DNA of 46,082 nt from CAYNFR01 sp964396595 (GCA_964396595.1 CAYNFR010000027.1:1-46082); one strand, 5' to 3'. Positions 19,965 to 29,992 are shown, counted from the first letter of the stretch. The notes: a model not told the origin generated them from the sequence alone. Program-made: numbers and translations.

Positions 19965-21605
19965 ATGAGAATAACAAGATTTTTGCTGATGTGGATGGCG
20001 GTGGTATCCGGATTGGCGAGCCAGGATCTACCGGTAGTTACCGGAAAATATTATTTTAAGGATGCCTTTGTTGTGGATAGGGCAGGCGGGGCACCGACCA
20101 TTTCTTCTGTCTTAGTGGTGGATGGTATCATTCATGCTGTGGGTAAAACTACCCCTATCCCTTATGACGCGAAGCTTATTGACTCAGATTCTTTGTATAT
20201 CTATCCGGGGTTTATTGCCGCCTTCAGTCAAGCAGGTGTCGATATGCCAAAAGAAGACCCTAGTGTCCGCCCCAGCAGTGTCGGGAAACCCGAAAATGAA
20301 ATCGCAGGTATCGTGCCAGAGCGTAGTTTGGCTTCATTATATAAAGCAGATCATGGATCCATAGCGTCTCAGAGAGAACAAGGATTTACCATAGCCCATA
20401 TAGTGCCTGACGGCAATATGTTACCAGGTATGGGGTCAATCGTGGCACTCGATGGCAACAGTTTTTCTAATGCTACTATGGCCAAGGATGTATCACAGTT
20501 TCTGCAGCTCAAAGGATCAGGAAGGATGTTTCCTTCTACCATCATCGCTGTCATGACTAAATGGCGAGAGATGTACCGCCAAGCCGAACTCGATATGGCG
20601 CATCAAAAGGCATATGCACTGAATCCAATCGGTAAGCAACATCCTAAATCTGAACCGGCCATCGAAGCACTATTTCCTGTAGTCAGAAAAGAGAAATCGG
20701 TATATTTCTTAGCTTCAGACGAACTGTCGGTACATCGTGCACTAGCCCTCCAAAAAGAGATGGGCTTTAAAATGATATTGGCGGAAGCCAAATCTATCAA
20801 AGGCGCAGAAAAGAAATTAATGGCGAGCCAAAGCCCTATTTTAGTCTCGCTCGACCTGCCAGCGACGATGAAAGAAGAGGATGGCAAAGATGAAAAAGCA
20901 GATGAAACATTAAAGAAGCTTCAAAAACGAAAGGCAGAGGCCATTAAAGACGCCGAGGGATTTGCTAGTCAATTGGCAGGTAATAGTATTCCATTTGCTT
21001 TCTCTCTAAAAAATGTAAAACCCAAAGATATCCTTCCGAATATTCGCCGCATGATAAATGCGGGTCTTTCTGAACAAGCAGCTTTGGCGGCATTGACCGT
21101 AAATGCAGCTAGAATTCTCAACATAGAAAAGCAAGCAGGAAGTATAGAAAAAGGGAAGACAGCTAATCTAGTAGTCAGTACTGCACCCATATTTGACGAT
21201 AAGGCTAAAATCAAAATGGTTGTTGTCAACGGTAAAATATTTGAGTATGATGTTAAAGAGAAGAAGAAGTCTGAGACTAATGGGCCCGCAGCAGATATTG
21301 CCGGGGAATGGAAATATAGTATAGACGTTCCCGGTATGACCCCGACTGGTTCAATAATTGTTACAAAAGTGGATGATAAATATAAATTAAGTATCACATC
21401 TGATATGACACAGGGAGATGCAGTTGAAACTTCCGATGTTACACTTGATGGCAACGATCTCAGCTTCAGCTGGAATATTAACGCCGGAGGAATGAATGCT
21501 TCATTAAGCGCAGATGTCACTGTGGATGGTGACAGCTTTTCAGGTACTGTTGATGTAGGTGAATTCGGTTCATTTCCCATTAAAGGATCCCGAACACCAC
21601 AATAA
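19965..21605 (+). CDS. Exported amidohydrolase-like protein lacking metal ligands
   Basis: 546 residues with a signal peptide (FLLMWMAVVSGLASQ). The first ~430 residues follow the composite-domain amidohydrolase layout (small beta sandwich, then YPGFIAAFSQAG where active members have PGxIDxHxH, then NAARILNIEKQAGSIEKGKTAN). Neither metal-binding His of the HxH motif is present, and no later His ligands are recognisable, so catalysis by the usual mechanism is unlikely. The last ~100 residues (GEWKYSIDVPGMTPTG to the end) form an added beta-rich domain, perhaps lipocalin-like. It is the first gene of a probable operon; the next amidohydrolase starts 29 nt downstream. It could be a pseudoenzyme subunit or chaperone for the active neighbour. 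This is inference. Confidence 0.78.
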   Translation: MRITRFLLMWMAVVSGLASQDLPVVTGKYYFKDAFVVDRAGGAPTISSVLVVDGIIHAVGKTTPIPYDAKLIDSDSLYIYPGFIAAFSQAGVDMPKEDPSVRPSSVGKPENEIAGIVPERSLASLYKADHGSIASQREQGFTIAHIVPDGNMLPGMGSIVALDGNSFSNATMAKDVSQFLQLKGSGRMFPSTIIAVMTKWREMYRQAELDMAHQKAYALNPIGKQHPKSEPAIEALFPVVRKEKSVYFLASDELSVHRALALQKEMGFKMILAEAKSIKGAEKKLMASQSPILVSLDLPATMKEEDGKDEKADETLKKLQKRKAEAIKDAEGFASQLAGNSIPFAFSLKNVKPKDILPNIRRMINAGLSEQAALAALTVNAARILNIEKQAGSIEKGKTANLVVSTAPIFDDKAKIKMVVVNGKIFEYDVKEKKKSETNGPAADIAGEWKYSIDVPGMTPTGSIIVTKVDDKYKLSITSDMTQGDAVETSDVTLDGNDLSFSWNINAGGMNASLSADVTVDGDSFSGTVDVGEFGSFPIKGSRTPQ

Positions 21606-21634
21606 TTTAATAATTAGTTCTAAAGATACATTCG

Positions 21635-23020
21635 ATGGAAAAGAAAATTTATTATAATTCCTTGATAGCCGTGATCACGATGGTTATCAGTTCGTGGACC
21701 TTTAATATAGAAGCACAAGTAGTAAGAGGAGATATATTGATAAAAAATGGTACGGTCATCTCGGTAAGTGGTGATGATTTACCCAATACAGATGTACTCG
21801 TCCGGAATGGCATTATTACACGCATCGATAAAGATATCAGTATGCCCAATGTCAGGATAGTGGATGCCACCGATATGTATGTCATGCCAGGAATCATTGA
21901 TGCGCATAGCCATATAGCTATTTCTGTAGTCAATGAAGCAACAGATCCTAATACGGCCAATGTGAATGTAGGGGACGCTCTAGATCCTTATGATATTTCG
22001 ATTTATCGTGCACTTGCCGGAGGTGTTACAGCTTCCCATGCGATGCATGGGAGTGCCAATGCTATCGGCGGCGAATGCGAGACGATCAAGCATCGATGGG
22101 GCGTGACAGATCCGGAGGATCTAAAAATGGCTGGTGCGCCACGCACGATCAAGTTCGCATTGGGCGAAAATCCAATGCGGGTTCATGGTGAAGGCAATCG
22201 TATCATTCCTCGCACACGCATGGGTGTAGAAAATATCTTCCGTGCAGCCTTCAGTCGTGCACAAGAATATATGCGAGAATGGGAGGATTATAATAAAAAC
22301 CCTGCTGCCGCTGTCAAGCCACCTAAGTATGATGTAAAGATGGAGACCGTCTCAGCTATCCTCAGAGGTGAAATAATTGTACACTGCCATTCATATAGAG
22401 CTGATGAAATCTTGATGTTGATCAAGGTCTTAGATGAATTTGGTGTTAATAGGATTTGCTTCCAGCATGTCAATGAGGGATTCAAGGTAGCACCTGAATT
22501 GGCAGCTTATGGTGCAAGTGCCTCAGTATTTGCAGACTGGTGGGCATACAAATTTGAAGTATATTATTCAACGGCATACAATGCCGCTATTTTGACAAGA
22601 AATAATGTGGTGACTTCGATCAATTCGGATAGTGGAGATTTTATACGCCATTTATTTCATCAGGCTGGCAAAACGCAGAGATATGGAGGCCTCAATGACA
22701 ATGAAGCACTAAGACTGATCACGCTCAATCCGGCTATTCAACTAGGGATCGCGGATAGAGTCGGCAGTATCGAAGTAGGCAAGGAAGGTGATATTGCCAT
22801 TTTTGACAAGCATCCGCTTTCTATTTACGCCATACCACAGATGACCATAGTAGATGGTATTGTGAGGTTTGATATCACTGATGAAGATGATATGCGGGTA
22901 GCCATAGATCCTACCGAAAATCTTTCTTCTTCGCACCATTACGACCAGCAGATGGCGCATGACCATGATAGATGTATGCAAGATGTGTGGCAGTATTTTT
23001 CAATATTTCATAAACATTGA
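21635..23020 (+). CDS. Exported amidohydrolase (active-site complete)
   Basis: 461 residues with a signal peptide (LIAVITMVISSWTFNIEAQ). Metal-dependent amidohydrolase of the imidazolonepropionase/prolidase-like group: HxH in MPGIIDAHSHIA, later IIVHCHSYRADE, the His of CFQHVNEGF, and an Asp in SINSDSGDF, so the binuclear or mononuclear metal site appears intact. The usual C-terminal ALRLITLNPAIQLGIADRVGSIEVGKEGD closes the composite domain. It should hydrolyse an amide or ring C-N bond in the periplasm; the substrate cannot be told from sequence. It lies between two paralogues that lack the HxH, separated by 29 nt on one side and 44 nt on the other. The His-rich tail (HHYDQQMAHDHD) is notable. 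Confidence 0.87.
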   Translation: MEKKIYYNSLIAVITMVISSWTFNIEAQVVRGDILIKNGTVISVSGDDLPNTDVLVRNGIITRIDKDISMPNVRIVDATDMYVMPGIIDAHSHIAISVVNEATDPNTANVNVGDALDPYDISIYRALAGGVTASHAMHGSANAIGGECETIKHRWGVTDPEDLKMAGAPRTIKFALGENPMRVHGEGNRIIPRTRMGVENIFRAAFSRAQEYMREWEDYNKNPAAAVKPPKYDVKMETVSAILRGEIIVHCHSYRADEILMLIKVLDEFGVNRICFQHVNEGFKVAPELAAYGASASVFADWWAYKFEVYYSTAYNAAILTRNNVVTSINSDSGDFIRHLFHQAGKTQRYGGLNDNEALRLITLNPAIQLGIADRVGSIEVGKEGDIAIFDKHPLSIYAIPQMTIVDGIVRFDITDEDDMRVAIDPTENLSSSHHYDQQMAHDHDRCMQDVWQYFSIFHKH

Positions 23021-23064
23021 TGGATCAGGGGGGCTCAAAAACTCTTGACATAAAAAATAGACAT

Positions 23065-24363
23065 ATGAAAATTTATTTTTTGACAATAGCATTATTGGTA
23101 GGATTTGTGTCTGTCTCGGCACAACAGTTACCCAAGTCTACGCAGCAAGAAGTGTTGCTCAAAAATGCAACTGTACATACCATCACTAAAGGTGTACTTG
23201 GTAATACAGATGTGTGGATAAAAGATGGCAAGATAACCGGTGTTCAATCAAATATTACTGCGCCTGCCGGCGTCCAAGTGATAGACTGTAGCGGCAAGCA
23301 CATTTACCCGGGATTTATAGATGCAGGCACACAACTCGGACTAGCAGAGGTGAGCTCGGTATCATTAACAGTCGATCATAACGAGATAGGTGATCTTATA
23401 CCGCAGATGCAAGCACTGACAGCAGTCAATCCCAACGCCACGGCCATCCCTGTAACAAGGGTAGAAGGGGTAACCACAGCTCTGGTGTTTCCCACAGGTG
23501 GCATATTTCCGGGAACAGCTGCGCTAATAGACTTACATGGTTACTCTCCTGAACATATGTATGCAGGATTTAAGGGTATCGTGATGAACTTTCCCGCTGC
23601 CTCTAGAAGAGGAAGAAGGGATAATAGATCAGAGGATGACCTCAAGAAGGAAGTCGATCAAGCAACGAAGAAGATTAATGAAATATGGGATCAGGTAGCG
23701 CTTTACCATAAGATAGATTCAGCAGCAGCTGCCTTAGGCACAAAGCATGAAGCTTATCAACCTGAGATGTCTGCTTTGTTGCCTGTCTATCGTGGAGAAG
23801 CCACCTTACTGGTTAACGTCGATAATGCTAAAGATATCGAAGCGGCAATCGCATGGATACAAGATAAAAAATTTAAAGCTGTCCTCGTCGGTGTAGCAGA
23901 GGGCCATAAAGTGGCTGATCAAATAGCAAAAAGCGGTATTCCTGTAATCACCGGGCCTGTGATCAGCATTCCGCGGAAGGCCTATGATAGATATGATGCT
24001 GCTTATACAAATGCTGCCGTATTACAGAAGGCCGGTGTAAAAGTGGCATTGCGCACTGCTGATACGGAGAATGTTCGCAATCTACCATTTCACGCAGGAT
24101 TTGCAGCGGCATATGGTATGGGTATAGAAGAAGCCTTAAAAGCAATAACGATCAATACGGCACAGATACTCGGAGTGGATGATAAATATGGTAGTATCGA
24201 GATCGGTAAGGTGGCGAATGTGATGGTAACTAACGGAGATCCTTTTGAGCCTAAGACTCAGATCAGTCATTTGTTTATTAAAGGTTGGGATGTTCCTTTG
24301 ACGAGCAGACATACTATGCTTTATGATGAATTTTTAAAGAGAAGCCCGGGACTTAATGATTAA
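23065..24363 (+). CDS. Exported amidohydrolase-like protein lacking metal ligands
   Basis: 432 residues from the ATG at 23065, which gives a clean signal peptide (KIYFLTIALLVGFVSVSAQQ). An upstream in-frame ATG at 23017 would add 16 polar residues. The amidohydrolase layout is kept (TKGVLGNTDVWIKDGKITGV, then TINTAQILGVDDKYGSIEIGKVAN), but the metal-binding HxH is replaced: YPGFIDAGTQLG. Residues ~190-235 contain a charged coiled-coil-like insert. It is probably catalytically inactive by the normal mechanism. It is third in the operon, 44 nt after the active paralogue and overlapping the HAD gene by 8 nt. A heteromeric complex with its neighbours is an inference. Confidence 0.8.
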   Translation: MKIYFLTIALLVGFVSVSAQQLPKSTQQEVLLKNATVHTITKGVLGNTDVWIKDGKITGVQSNITAPAGVQVIDCSGKHIYPGFIDAGTQLGLAEVSSVSLTVDHNEIGDLIPQMQALTAVNPNATAIPVTRVEGVTTALVFPTGGIFPGTAALIDLHGYSPEHMYAGFKGIVMNFPAASRRGRRDNRSEDDLKKEVDQATKKINEIWDQVALYHKIDSAAAALGTKHEAYQPEMSALLPVYRGEATLLVNVDNAKDIEAAIAWIQDKKFKAVLVGVAEGHKVADQIAKSGIPVITGPVISIPRKAYDRYDAAYTNAAVLQKAGVKVALRTADTENVRNLPFHAGFAAAYGMGIEEALKAITINTAQILGVDDKYGSIEIGKVANVMVTNGDPFEPKTQISHLFIKGWDVPLTSRHTMLYDEFLKRSPGLND

Positions 24364-24991
24364 AAATCTGATTTTTGATCTTGGAGGTATCCTGCTTGAT
24401 CTAGATTTCGCTGCCACGGATGAGCGATTTAAACAATTGTTTAAGATAAGTTTTGATAATCGGGCGTATCCTGAGGCATTCTATGAGGTGTTTGATGGGT
24501 ACGAACAAGGGTTCTTTTCAGAGGCGAGCTATTTGTACCGATTGCAGAAGTTAGCCGGCCATCCTATACTTGAGCGTGATTTGGTAGATGCCTGGAATGC
24601 TATGTTAGTCCGACTTCCGCTGCATAGATTGGAAATGCTTGAGAAGCTGAGGTCAGATTATAAAGTTTATCTGCTGAGCAATACTAATTTTACGCACATC
24701 TGTTGGCTGCGGAATTATCTACATCGGGAATACGGTATTGTGGATTTTGAAACACGATACTTTGATCATGCCTTTTATTCTTACGAAATGGATAAGCGCA
24801 AGCCCAATGCGGATATATATCAAGCTGTGTTGGAGGAGGCTGGTCTAGAGGGTGCAGAATCCATATTTATTGATGACACAATGCCCAATATCATCACTGC
24901 TCGCGAATGCGGGATTCATGCCGCGTGGCATGATCCGAAACTGGAGATTACAGAAATGATCAGAGGGTATATCAAGCATGCCGAGGGGTGA
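24356..24991 (+). CDS. HAD-superfamily hydrolase
   Basis: 211 residues, cytosolic. HAD motif I is FDLGGILLDLD: the nucleophile Asp is present and the second Asp is Gly, as is common in the YihX-like group. Motif II is YLLSNTN, the motif III Lys lies in DKRKPN, and motif IV is FIDDTMPN. A helical cap lies between residues ~18 and 85. It should dephosphorylate a small sugar phosphate or related metabolite. The ATG overlaps the last codons of the preceding amidohydrolase gene by 8 nt, suggesting translational coupling, so its substrate may come from the same pathway. Not more specific than family level. Confidence 0.87.
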   Translation: MIKNLIFDLGGILLDLDFAATDERFKQLFKISFDNRAYPEAFYEVFDGYEQGFFSEASYLYRLQKLAGHPILERDLVDAWNAMLVRLPLHRLEMLEKLRSDYKVYLLSNTNFTHICWLRNYLHREYGIVDFETRYFDHAFYSYEMDKRKPNADIYQAVLEEAGLEGAESIFIDDTMPNIITARECGIHAAWHDPKLEITEMIRGYIKHAEG

Positions 24992-25090
24992 GTTAAATTT
25001 AAAACATTCTTAGTGTTACTATTCAGTCACAATCAATTTCGCTCAAAAAATGCCAATTTTCTATAATCCTGCCGCTCTTTTTTCGTCAAT

Positions 25091-25118
25091 AGCTCCGTTA
25101 TTCACTCAATAAGGAGCC
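25091..25118. other. Intergenic hairpin after the HAD gene
   Basis: GCTCC-G-TTATT and AATAAGGAGC form a 10-bp stem with a single bulged G and a five-base loop. No T run follows on either strand, so it may be an mRNA-end structure rather than an intrinsic terminator. The rest of the 235-bp gap shows nothing I recognise. Confidence 0.35.
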
Positions 25119-25226
25119 TTGTCTAATAAAAAATTGACTGATTTTTTAACCAATGAGCATCTTACTGATTAGATTCGTCTTAGTTAATAGGATAATTCTT
25201 TCCAGGCACTTTATACCTTTAGACTC

Positions 25227-26183
25227 GTGTACAGAAGAAACTTCCTCACATATAGCGGCTTAGCGGCTTCATCATTTGCTATATCTTCATTGGATATTAT
25301 CAAGAATATGGGATCAGATAAAAAGGTAGGTATTCAGTTATTTTCGCTTCCTCGACTGCTGTCGGAGGATTTTGAGGCGGGGATTAAATTGCTTTCGGAT
25401 ATAGGATATCGTGAGCTAGAGCTATATGGACCTTTTCCTTTTAGTGATCGGCGGGAGAAGGAAAATTGGAGTAGAATCACACCTATGCTTGGGTTTAGCG
25501 GTAGTGGGTACTTTAGTAGAGATATTCGTGAGGTCAAAAGAATGTTAGATGATTATGGAATGAAGACTCCGGCTATGCATACTGATCTGTTTACATTGGA
25601 AAATGCTATGGGAGAATTGGCGGAAGCTGCTAATGTTCTCGGTCAGAAATATGTCATCCTACCTGCTGTACCGCAAGAAATAAGGAATACCCTTGATGAT
25701 TATAAGCAGGTGGCAGAGTGGTTTAACAATATTGGCCGTGAGGCCATAAAATACGGAATCAGATTTGCCTATCATAACCATGGATATGGGATTAAACCCA
25801 TGGGAAACCAAGTGCCTCTTCATATCATTTTTGACCTAACAGATCCTGAACTAGTATTTTTTGAAATGGACATATTCTGGACGACAGCCGGTGGTGCTGA
25901 TCCGGTCAGCTATCTCAATAAATATCCGAATCGATACAAGCTGCTTCATTTAAAAGATATGTCTGAGAAAAAGGAATTTACCGGAGATGGGGGCGATCCA
26001 TCGCAATGGATTTCGCTATTCCCCTATATGACTACTGCGGGAAATGGCTTGCTTGATGTAGCATCTGTCATTCGTACGGCAAAGGAGCAGGGAGTAGAGC
26101 ATTTCTTTGTAGAGCAAGATATGGTTCAATCTCCGGAGATTGCGCTCAAGCAAAGTTTTGACTTTGTGCATAGGGAGCTATAG
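25227..26183 (+). CDS. Tat-exported sugar phosphate isomerase/epimerase-like TIM barrel
   Basis: 318 residues with a GTG start. The N-terminus YRRNFLTYSGLAASSF is a twin-arginine-type signal, so the folded protein is probably exported. The rest is a xylose-isomerase-like TIM barrel (AP endonuclease 2 superfamily): VGIQLFSLPRLL, MKTPAMHTDLF, RFAYHNHGYGI, FFEMDIFWTTAGGADP, YKLLHLKDM, HFFVEQDM. The His, Glu and Asp ligands of the usual divalent-metal site are visible in YHNHG, FEMDIFW, LHLKD and VEQD. Tat-borne members are common in Bacteroidota and act on sugars or inositols; the substrate is unknown. A TACCTTTA element close to the -7 consensus ends 5 nt before the GTG, so either the mRNA is leaderless or the real promoter is elsewhere. 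Confidence 0.82.
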   Translation: MYRRNFLTYSGLAASSFAISSLDIIKNMGSDKKVGIQLFSLPRLLSEDFEAGIKLLSDIGYRELELYGPFPFSDRREKENWSRITPMLGFSGSGYFSRDIREVKRMLDDYGMKTPAMHTDLFTLENAMGELAEAANVLGQKYVILPAVPQEIRNTLDDYKQVAEWFNNIGREAIKYGIRFAYHNHGYGIKPMGNQVPLHIIFDLTDPELVFFEMDIFWTTAGGADPVSYLNKYPNRYKLLHLKDMSEKKEFTGDGGDPSQWISLFPYMTTAGNGLLDVASVIRTAKEQGVEHFFVEQDMVQSPEIALKQSFDFVHREL

Positions 26184-26523
26184 TCCTTTATGACGAAATA
26201 GTTTCATGCTTTCTGGATTAAAATTCAGCAGTTATTAAAATGATTGGAGGATATTTTATACGCACGCAGAATGCGCGGATGGATGCGGAAACAGATCCGT
26301 TAAACTGTGTTGTTTCCTTTATAATACAATAGAAGCTTATGCTTTTCTCGTTAACAGAAATAGTTAAGCACATATTATGCAGTATGCTCAACGTTATCAC
26401 CCTTGTCATCCGACATCGGGCAACTTTTTTCCTGTTTTATTGATTAGAAAATGCATCTTTATATATGGGTTAAACGTCATTATAGTTTATCCTTCTACAT
26501 TATTATACTTAACTACGACGAAT
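26184..26523. other. Intergenic region with a third CGCGGATG-type repeat
   Basis: About 340 bp. The open frame continuing upstream of 26524 has no coding look. A copy of the dispersed repeat (GCGCGGATGGATGCGGAAA) lies at 26273-26291; it matches the copy at 16872 in 17 of 19 positions. No promoter matching TAnnTTTG is evident. Confidence 0.45.
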
Positions 26524-29500
26524 ATGAAGAATCGACTGCTGAATCTGATGATAGGACTTTTTATCATCAATGTAAGTCTTTCTGCACAACGAAGCCAAGC
26601 TTATTTTACCTCCTATCCTTGTATAAGTCCGGACGGCAAGCATGTGGTTTTTACGTATGAGGGTGATTTGTGGAAGGTAAGCTCGGATGGTGGGACGGCC
26701 ACACGACTCACGGCCATGCAAGGGGAAGAGACTAGGGCGAAGTATTCGCCAGATGGAAAGTGGATAGCTTTTACAGGTTCTCAATATGGCAATGATGATG
26801 TATATATTCTGCCTGCAGATGGGGGAGAAGTAAGACAACTCACATACCATGAAGCATGGGATCATGTTGATAACTGGAGCTGGGATTCTAAGCAGATTTA
26901 CTTCACATCATCTCGCGAGAACACACACTCGGGATACATAGTCCATATAGAAGGAGGTACACCAATGAGGCTGTTTCATGATTATTTTCACAACGTTCAT
27001 AACATGGCTGTCCATCCGGATGGGCAGTTATTTTTTAGTGAGACCATGGAAAGCAAAGCACAAGCGCACCGCAAGGGTTATAAAGGCTCATACAATCCAG
27101 ATATCCAATCATATAATCCTAAAACCAAAAAGTACCAAAAATATACCACCTACGAGGGTAAAGACATGTGGCCCACTGTCGATAGAACAGGTAATGTTTA
27201 TTTCGTCTCAGATGAAAAAAACGGACAATATAATCTCTGTGTTTTAAGCAAAAATAAAACTGTCCATTTGACAAGTTTTGACAGATCTATTAAACATCCT
27301 GTAGTAAGTGCGGAAGGACGTTTTGTCGTTTTTGAGAAGGATTTTCAAATATATAAATATGATGTTCAATCCAAGCGTTCATCCCTCATTCCTATAAGCG
27401 TTTTTACAAATAAAACATCTGACAAAGAACAAGACTTTTCTGTAGCCGGTAAGATTAGCTATTTTGATGCAAGTGCTGATGGAAAGAAACTTGCATTTGT
27501 TTCTCGGGGGGAGTTATTTGTGTCTGATGTCAAGGGGAAGTTTATTCAGAAAATAAATACTTCGAACACTGGGCGCGTAACAGAAGTAAAATGGAAAGAT
27601 AACAATAAAACTTTATTATTTGTACAAACCAATACTGATGGATTTACCAATCTATTCAGTATCAGGGCTGACACAGTAGCTTCTCAATTACAATTGACGG
27701 ATGTATCTCAGAATGATCGCGATTTGACCCTCAATAAGGATAGAACCAAGGCAGTCTATCTGAGTGGCAGAAATGATATTAAAATGATAGACTTGCTAAA
27801 TGATTCCGTCAGCTTGATAGTACAAGAAGAAATATGGGGATTTCAAAATTCAGCACCGTCTTTTTCGCCCAATGATGAGTATGTGCTTTTTACTGCCAAG
27901 AAGAATTTTGAAGAAGATATTTTTATTTATCATCTAGAAAATAAAAAGCTTATTAATCTCACCAAGACAGGCATTACAGAAAACAGTCCGACATGGTCAC
28001 CCGATGGTCGCTATATCTATTTTACGTCTAATAGAACACAACCAGCTTATCCATTTGGTCTCAGAGAAGCTAGTGTGTATCGTCTGCCATTAGAAAAGTA
28101 TCAGGGAGATTTTCGGTCACGAAATTTTGATAGTCTATTTATTGAAAAGCCAAAAGTTAACAAGTCGGATACAGATAGCTTGACGGCGACATCAGAGAAG
28201 GAGTCATATACAATAGATTTAGAGAAAATCCTCGATCGCGTTGAGCGAGTAAGCCCTGGCTATGGCAGTCAGGGTAAGAGTTTTGTTTTGCAGAAAGGGG
28301 AGAAGACTATAGTAATTTATTCTTCTGATCATGGTGATAATGAGTATAACCTATGGATGACAACATACGAGCCATTTGAAAAAACTAAGACGGAGAAAAT
28401 TGAAGGAGCTAAGGCTTTTAGCGCATTTGTTTCAAGAGGAGGCGATATATACTATGCGCTGGTAGGCGGTAATATTCATACGCTTAATCTCGATGGTAAG
28501 AAGCTGGAAAAAATTGACATTGCGCATACATTTAGAAAAAATTTAAAAAAAGAATTTGACCAGATGTTTCACGAGACATGGGCCAATGTGCAGGAGAATT
28601 TTTATAACGAGACATTTCATGGTTTAGACTGGAAGAAGACTAAACTGCACTATGGTCAGTTTCTGGAGCATGTTAGTAATCGTGCGGCCTTGAGGGTGCT
28701 TATTGCCGATATGCTTGGTGATTTGAATTCGTCACACACAGGGTTTTCAAGTTTTGGTGATGAAGAATCTATCTTTTATAAAACGCGAACACTAGGAACA
28801 GGAATAGTATGGGAAGATGATAAGCCTTACACAGTCAATCGCATAATTTCTTATAGCCCTGCTGATAAGAAAGGGGTGGATCTGGTGAAAGGAGATATAC
28901 TCGTATCAATCGATGGGCAAGAAATTGATAATGCCGTTAATCGCGAGTATTGTTTTGCGAGACCGTCACTGGATGATGAAGTTGCGATGAGATTTAAGAG
29001 AGGGGATTCAATCTTTCAAGTTCATATACATCCGGTATCATATGGTCGGATTAACTCTCTGCGGTATGATGAATGGATAGCCATGAATCAGGCTATTGTC
29101 GACAAGAGTTCAAATAATCGGATAGCGTACGCATATATGAAAGATATGGGTCAATCCGAACTGGAAAACTTTTTAGTTGATATGGCTTCTGAGGCATATG
29201 ACAAGGACGCCTTAATTCTCGATATTCGATATAACAGCGGTGGCAATGTGCATGATAAAGTATTGCAGTTTTTGAGCCAACGACCCTACGTGCAATGGAA
29301 GTACCGAGAAGGTGCACTTACAATGCAGCCAAACTTCACACCGGCGGGCAAGCCTATTATTTTACTTACGAATGAAAGATCGCTGAGTGATGCGGAGATG
29401 ACAGCAGAGGGATTTAAACGTCTTGGGTTGGGCAAGATAATCGGTATGGAAACCTATAGATGGATCATATTTACTTCCGGCAAAGGGCTCGTGGATGGGT

Positions 29501-29670
29501 CATTTTATCGATTGCCTTCATGGGGTTGTTATACACTTGATGGCAAAAACCTAGAGCTTATAGGCGTGACACCAGATATCATTGTGAAGATGGACTTTAT
29601 GGATAGGCTCAATAAACTTGATCCACAGTTGGACAGAGCGATCAGTGAGATTATGAAGGTGTTGAGGTAA
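26524..29670 (+). CDS. Tricorn-like S41 protease
   Basis: 1048 residues. I start at the ATG at 26524 because it opens a signal peptide (LLNLMIGLFIINVSLSAQ); the longer open frame adds 49 unlike residues. Residues ~25-330 and ~340-560 are WD40-like beta-propeller repeats (ISPDGKHVVFTYEGDLW, YSPDGKWIAFTGSQYG, WSPDGRYIYFTSNR). A linker, a C1-like helical region (MFHETWANVQENFYNETFHG), a PDZ domain (~765-860) and the S41 core follow, with RYNSGGNVHD and the nucleophile region LSDAEMTAEGFK. It should degrade peptides in the periplasm, with the propellers gating access. Architecture and length match bacterial tricorn homologues. Transcription probably ends at the hairpin at 29958. Confidence 0.92.
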   Translation: MKNRLLNLMIGLFIINVSLSAQRSQAYFTSYPCISPDGKHVVFTYEGDLWKVSSDGGTATRLTAMQGEETRAKYSPDGKWIAFTGSQYGNDDVYILPADGGEVRQLTYHEAWDHVDNWSWDSKQIYFTSSRENTHSGYIVHIEGGTPMRLFHDYFHNVHNMAVHPDGQLFFSETMESKAQAHRKGYKGSYNPDIQSYNPKTKKYQKYTTYEGKDMWPTVDRTGNVYFVSDEKNGQYNLCVLSKNKTVHLTSFDRSIKHPVVSAEGRFVVFEKDFQIYKYDVQSKRSSLIPISVFTNKTSDKEQDFSVAGKISYFDASADGKKLAFVSRGELFVSDVKGKFIQKINTSNTGRVTEVKWKDNNKTLLFVQTNTDGFTNLFSIRADTVASQLQLTDVSQNDRDLTLNKDRTKAVYLSGRNDIKMIDLLNDSVSLIVQEEIWGFQNSAPSFSPNDEYVLFTAKKNFEEDIFIYHLENKKLINLTKTGITENSPTWSPDGRYIYFTSNRTQPAYPFGLREASVYRLPLEKYQGDFRSRNFDSLFIEKPKVNKSDTDSLTATSEKESYTIDLEKILDRVERVSPGYGSQGKSFVLQKGEKTIVIYSSDHGDNEYNLWMTTYEPFEKTKTEKIEGAKAFSAFVSRGGDIYYALVGGNIHTLNLDGKKLEKIDIAHTFRKNLKKEFDQMFHETWANVQENFYNETFHGLDWKKTKLHYGQFLEHVSNRAALRVLIADMLGDLNSSHTGFSSFGDEESIFYKTRTLGTGIVWEDDKPYTVNRIISYSPADKKGVDLVKGDILVSIDGQEIDNAVNREYCFARPSLDDEVAMRFKRGDSIFQVHIHPVSYGRINSLRYDEWIAMNQAIVDKSSNNRIAYAYMKDMGQSELENFLVDMASEAYDKDALILDIRYNSGGNVHDKVLQFLSQRPYVQWKYREGALTMQPNFTPAGKPIILLTNERSLSDAEMTAEGFKRLGLGKIIGMETYRWIIFTSGKGLVDGSFYRLPSWGCYTLDGKNLELIGVTPDIIVKMDFMDRLNKLDPQLDRAISEIMKVLR

Positions 29671-29957
29671 AGGGTAATGGGATGTTTGGGAATATGTCTC
29701 GTTGATGTGTATGACAATGGAAGCGTTTTCGTACGTTTCGCTGTTATAGTGTGGATATAAGGAGTAAAACCCGCGAGGATGATGGTGATATTTGATGGCA
29801 CGAAGACATCGAATATATGTCTTGTCAAAACTACTTACACTACGCGCAAAAAGTAAAATTTACCGCCCCATATCAGATAGATTGGCATCATTTATGGTAT
29901 AGAGACTTTGTTCTTTAACTTTTTAAATACTTAAGGGATTAAGTATTGGAGAATTCG

Positions 29958-29992
29958 GAGCGGCTACTGGGGGGTATGCCGCTCTTTTTTTT
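29958..29992 (+). terminator. Rho-independent terminator, plus strand
   Basis: GAGCGGC and GCCGCTC form a 7-bp GC-rich stem with a 13-nt loop, then eight T. It reads on the plus strand and would end transcripts from the tricorn-like gene 288 nt upstream. It overlaps the last codons of the convergent lpxH gene. The 293-bp gap before it shows no gene. Confidence 0.75.

Noticed and set aside
20969..21580. 203-codon minus-strand frame inside the first amidohydrolase gene
   Set aside because: Antisense shadow; Ser/Thr/Leu-rich composition and no motif.
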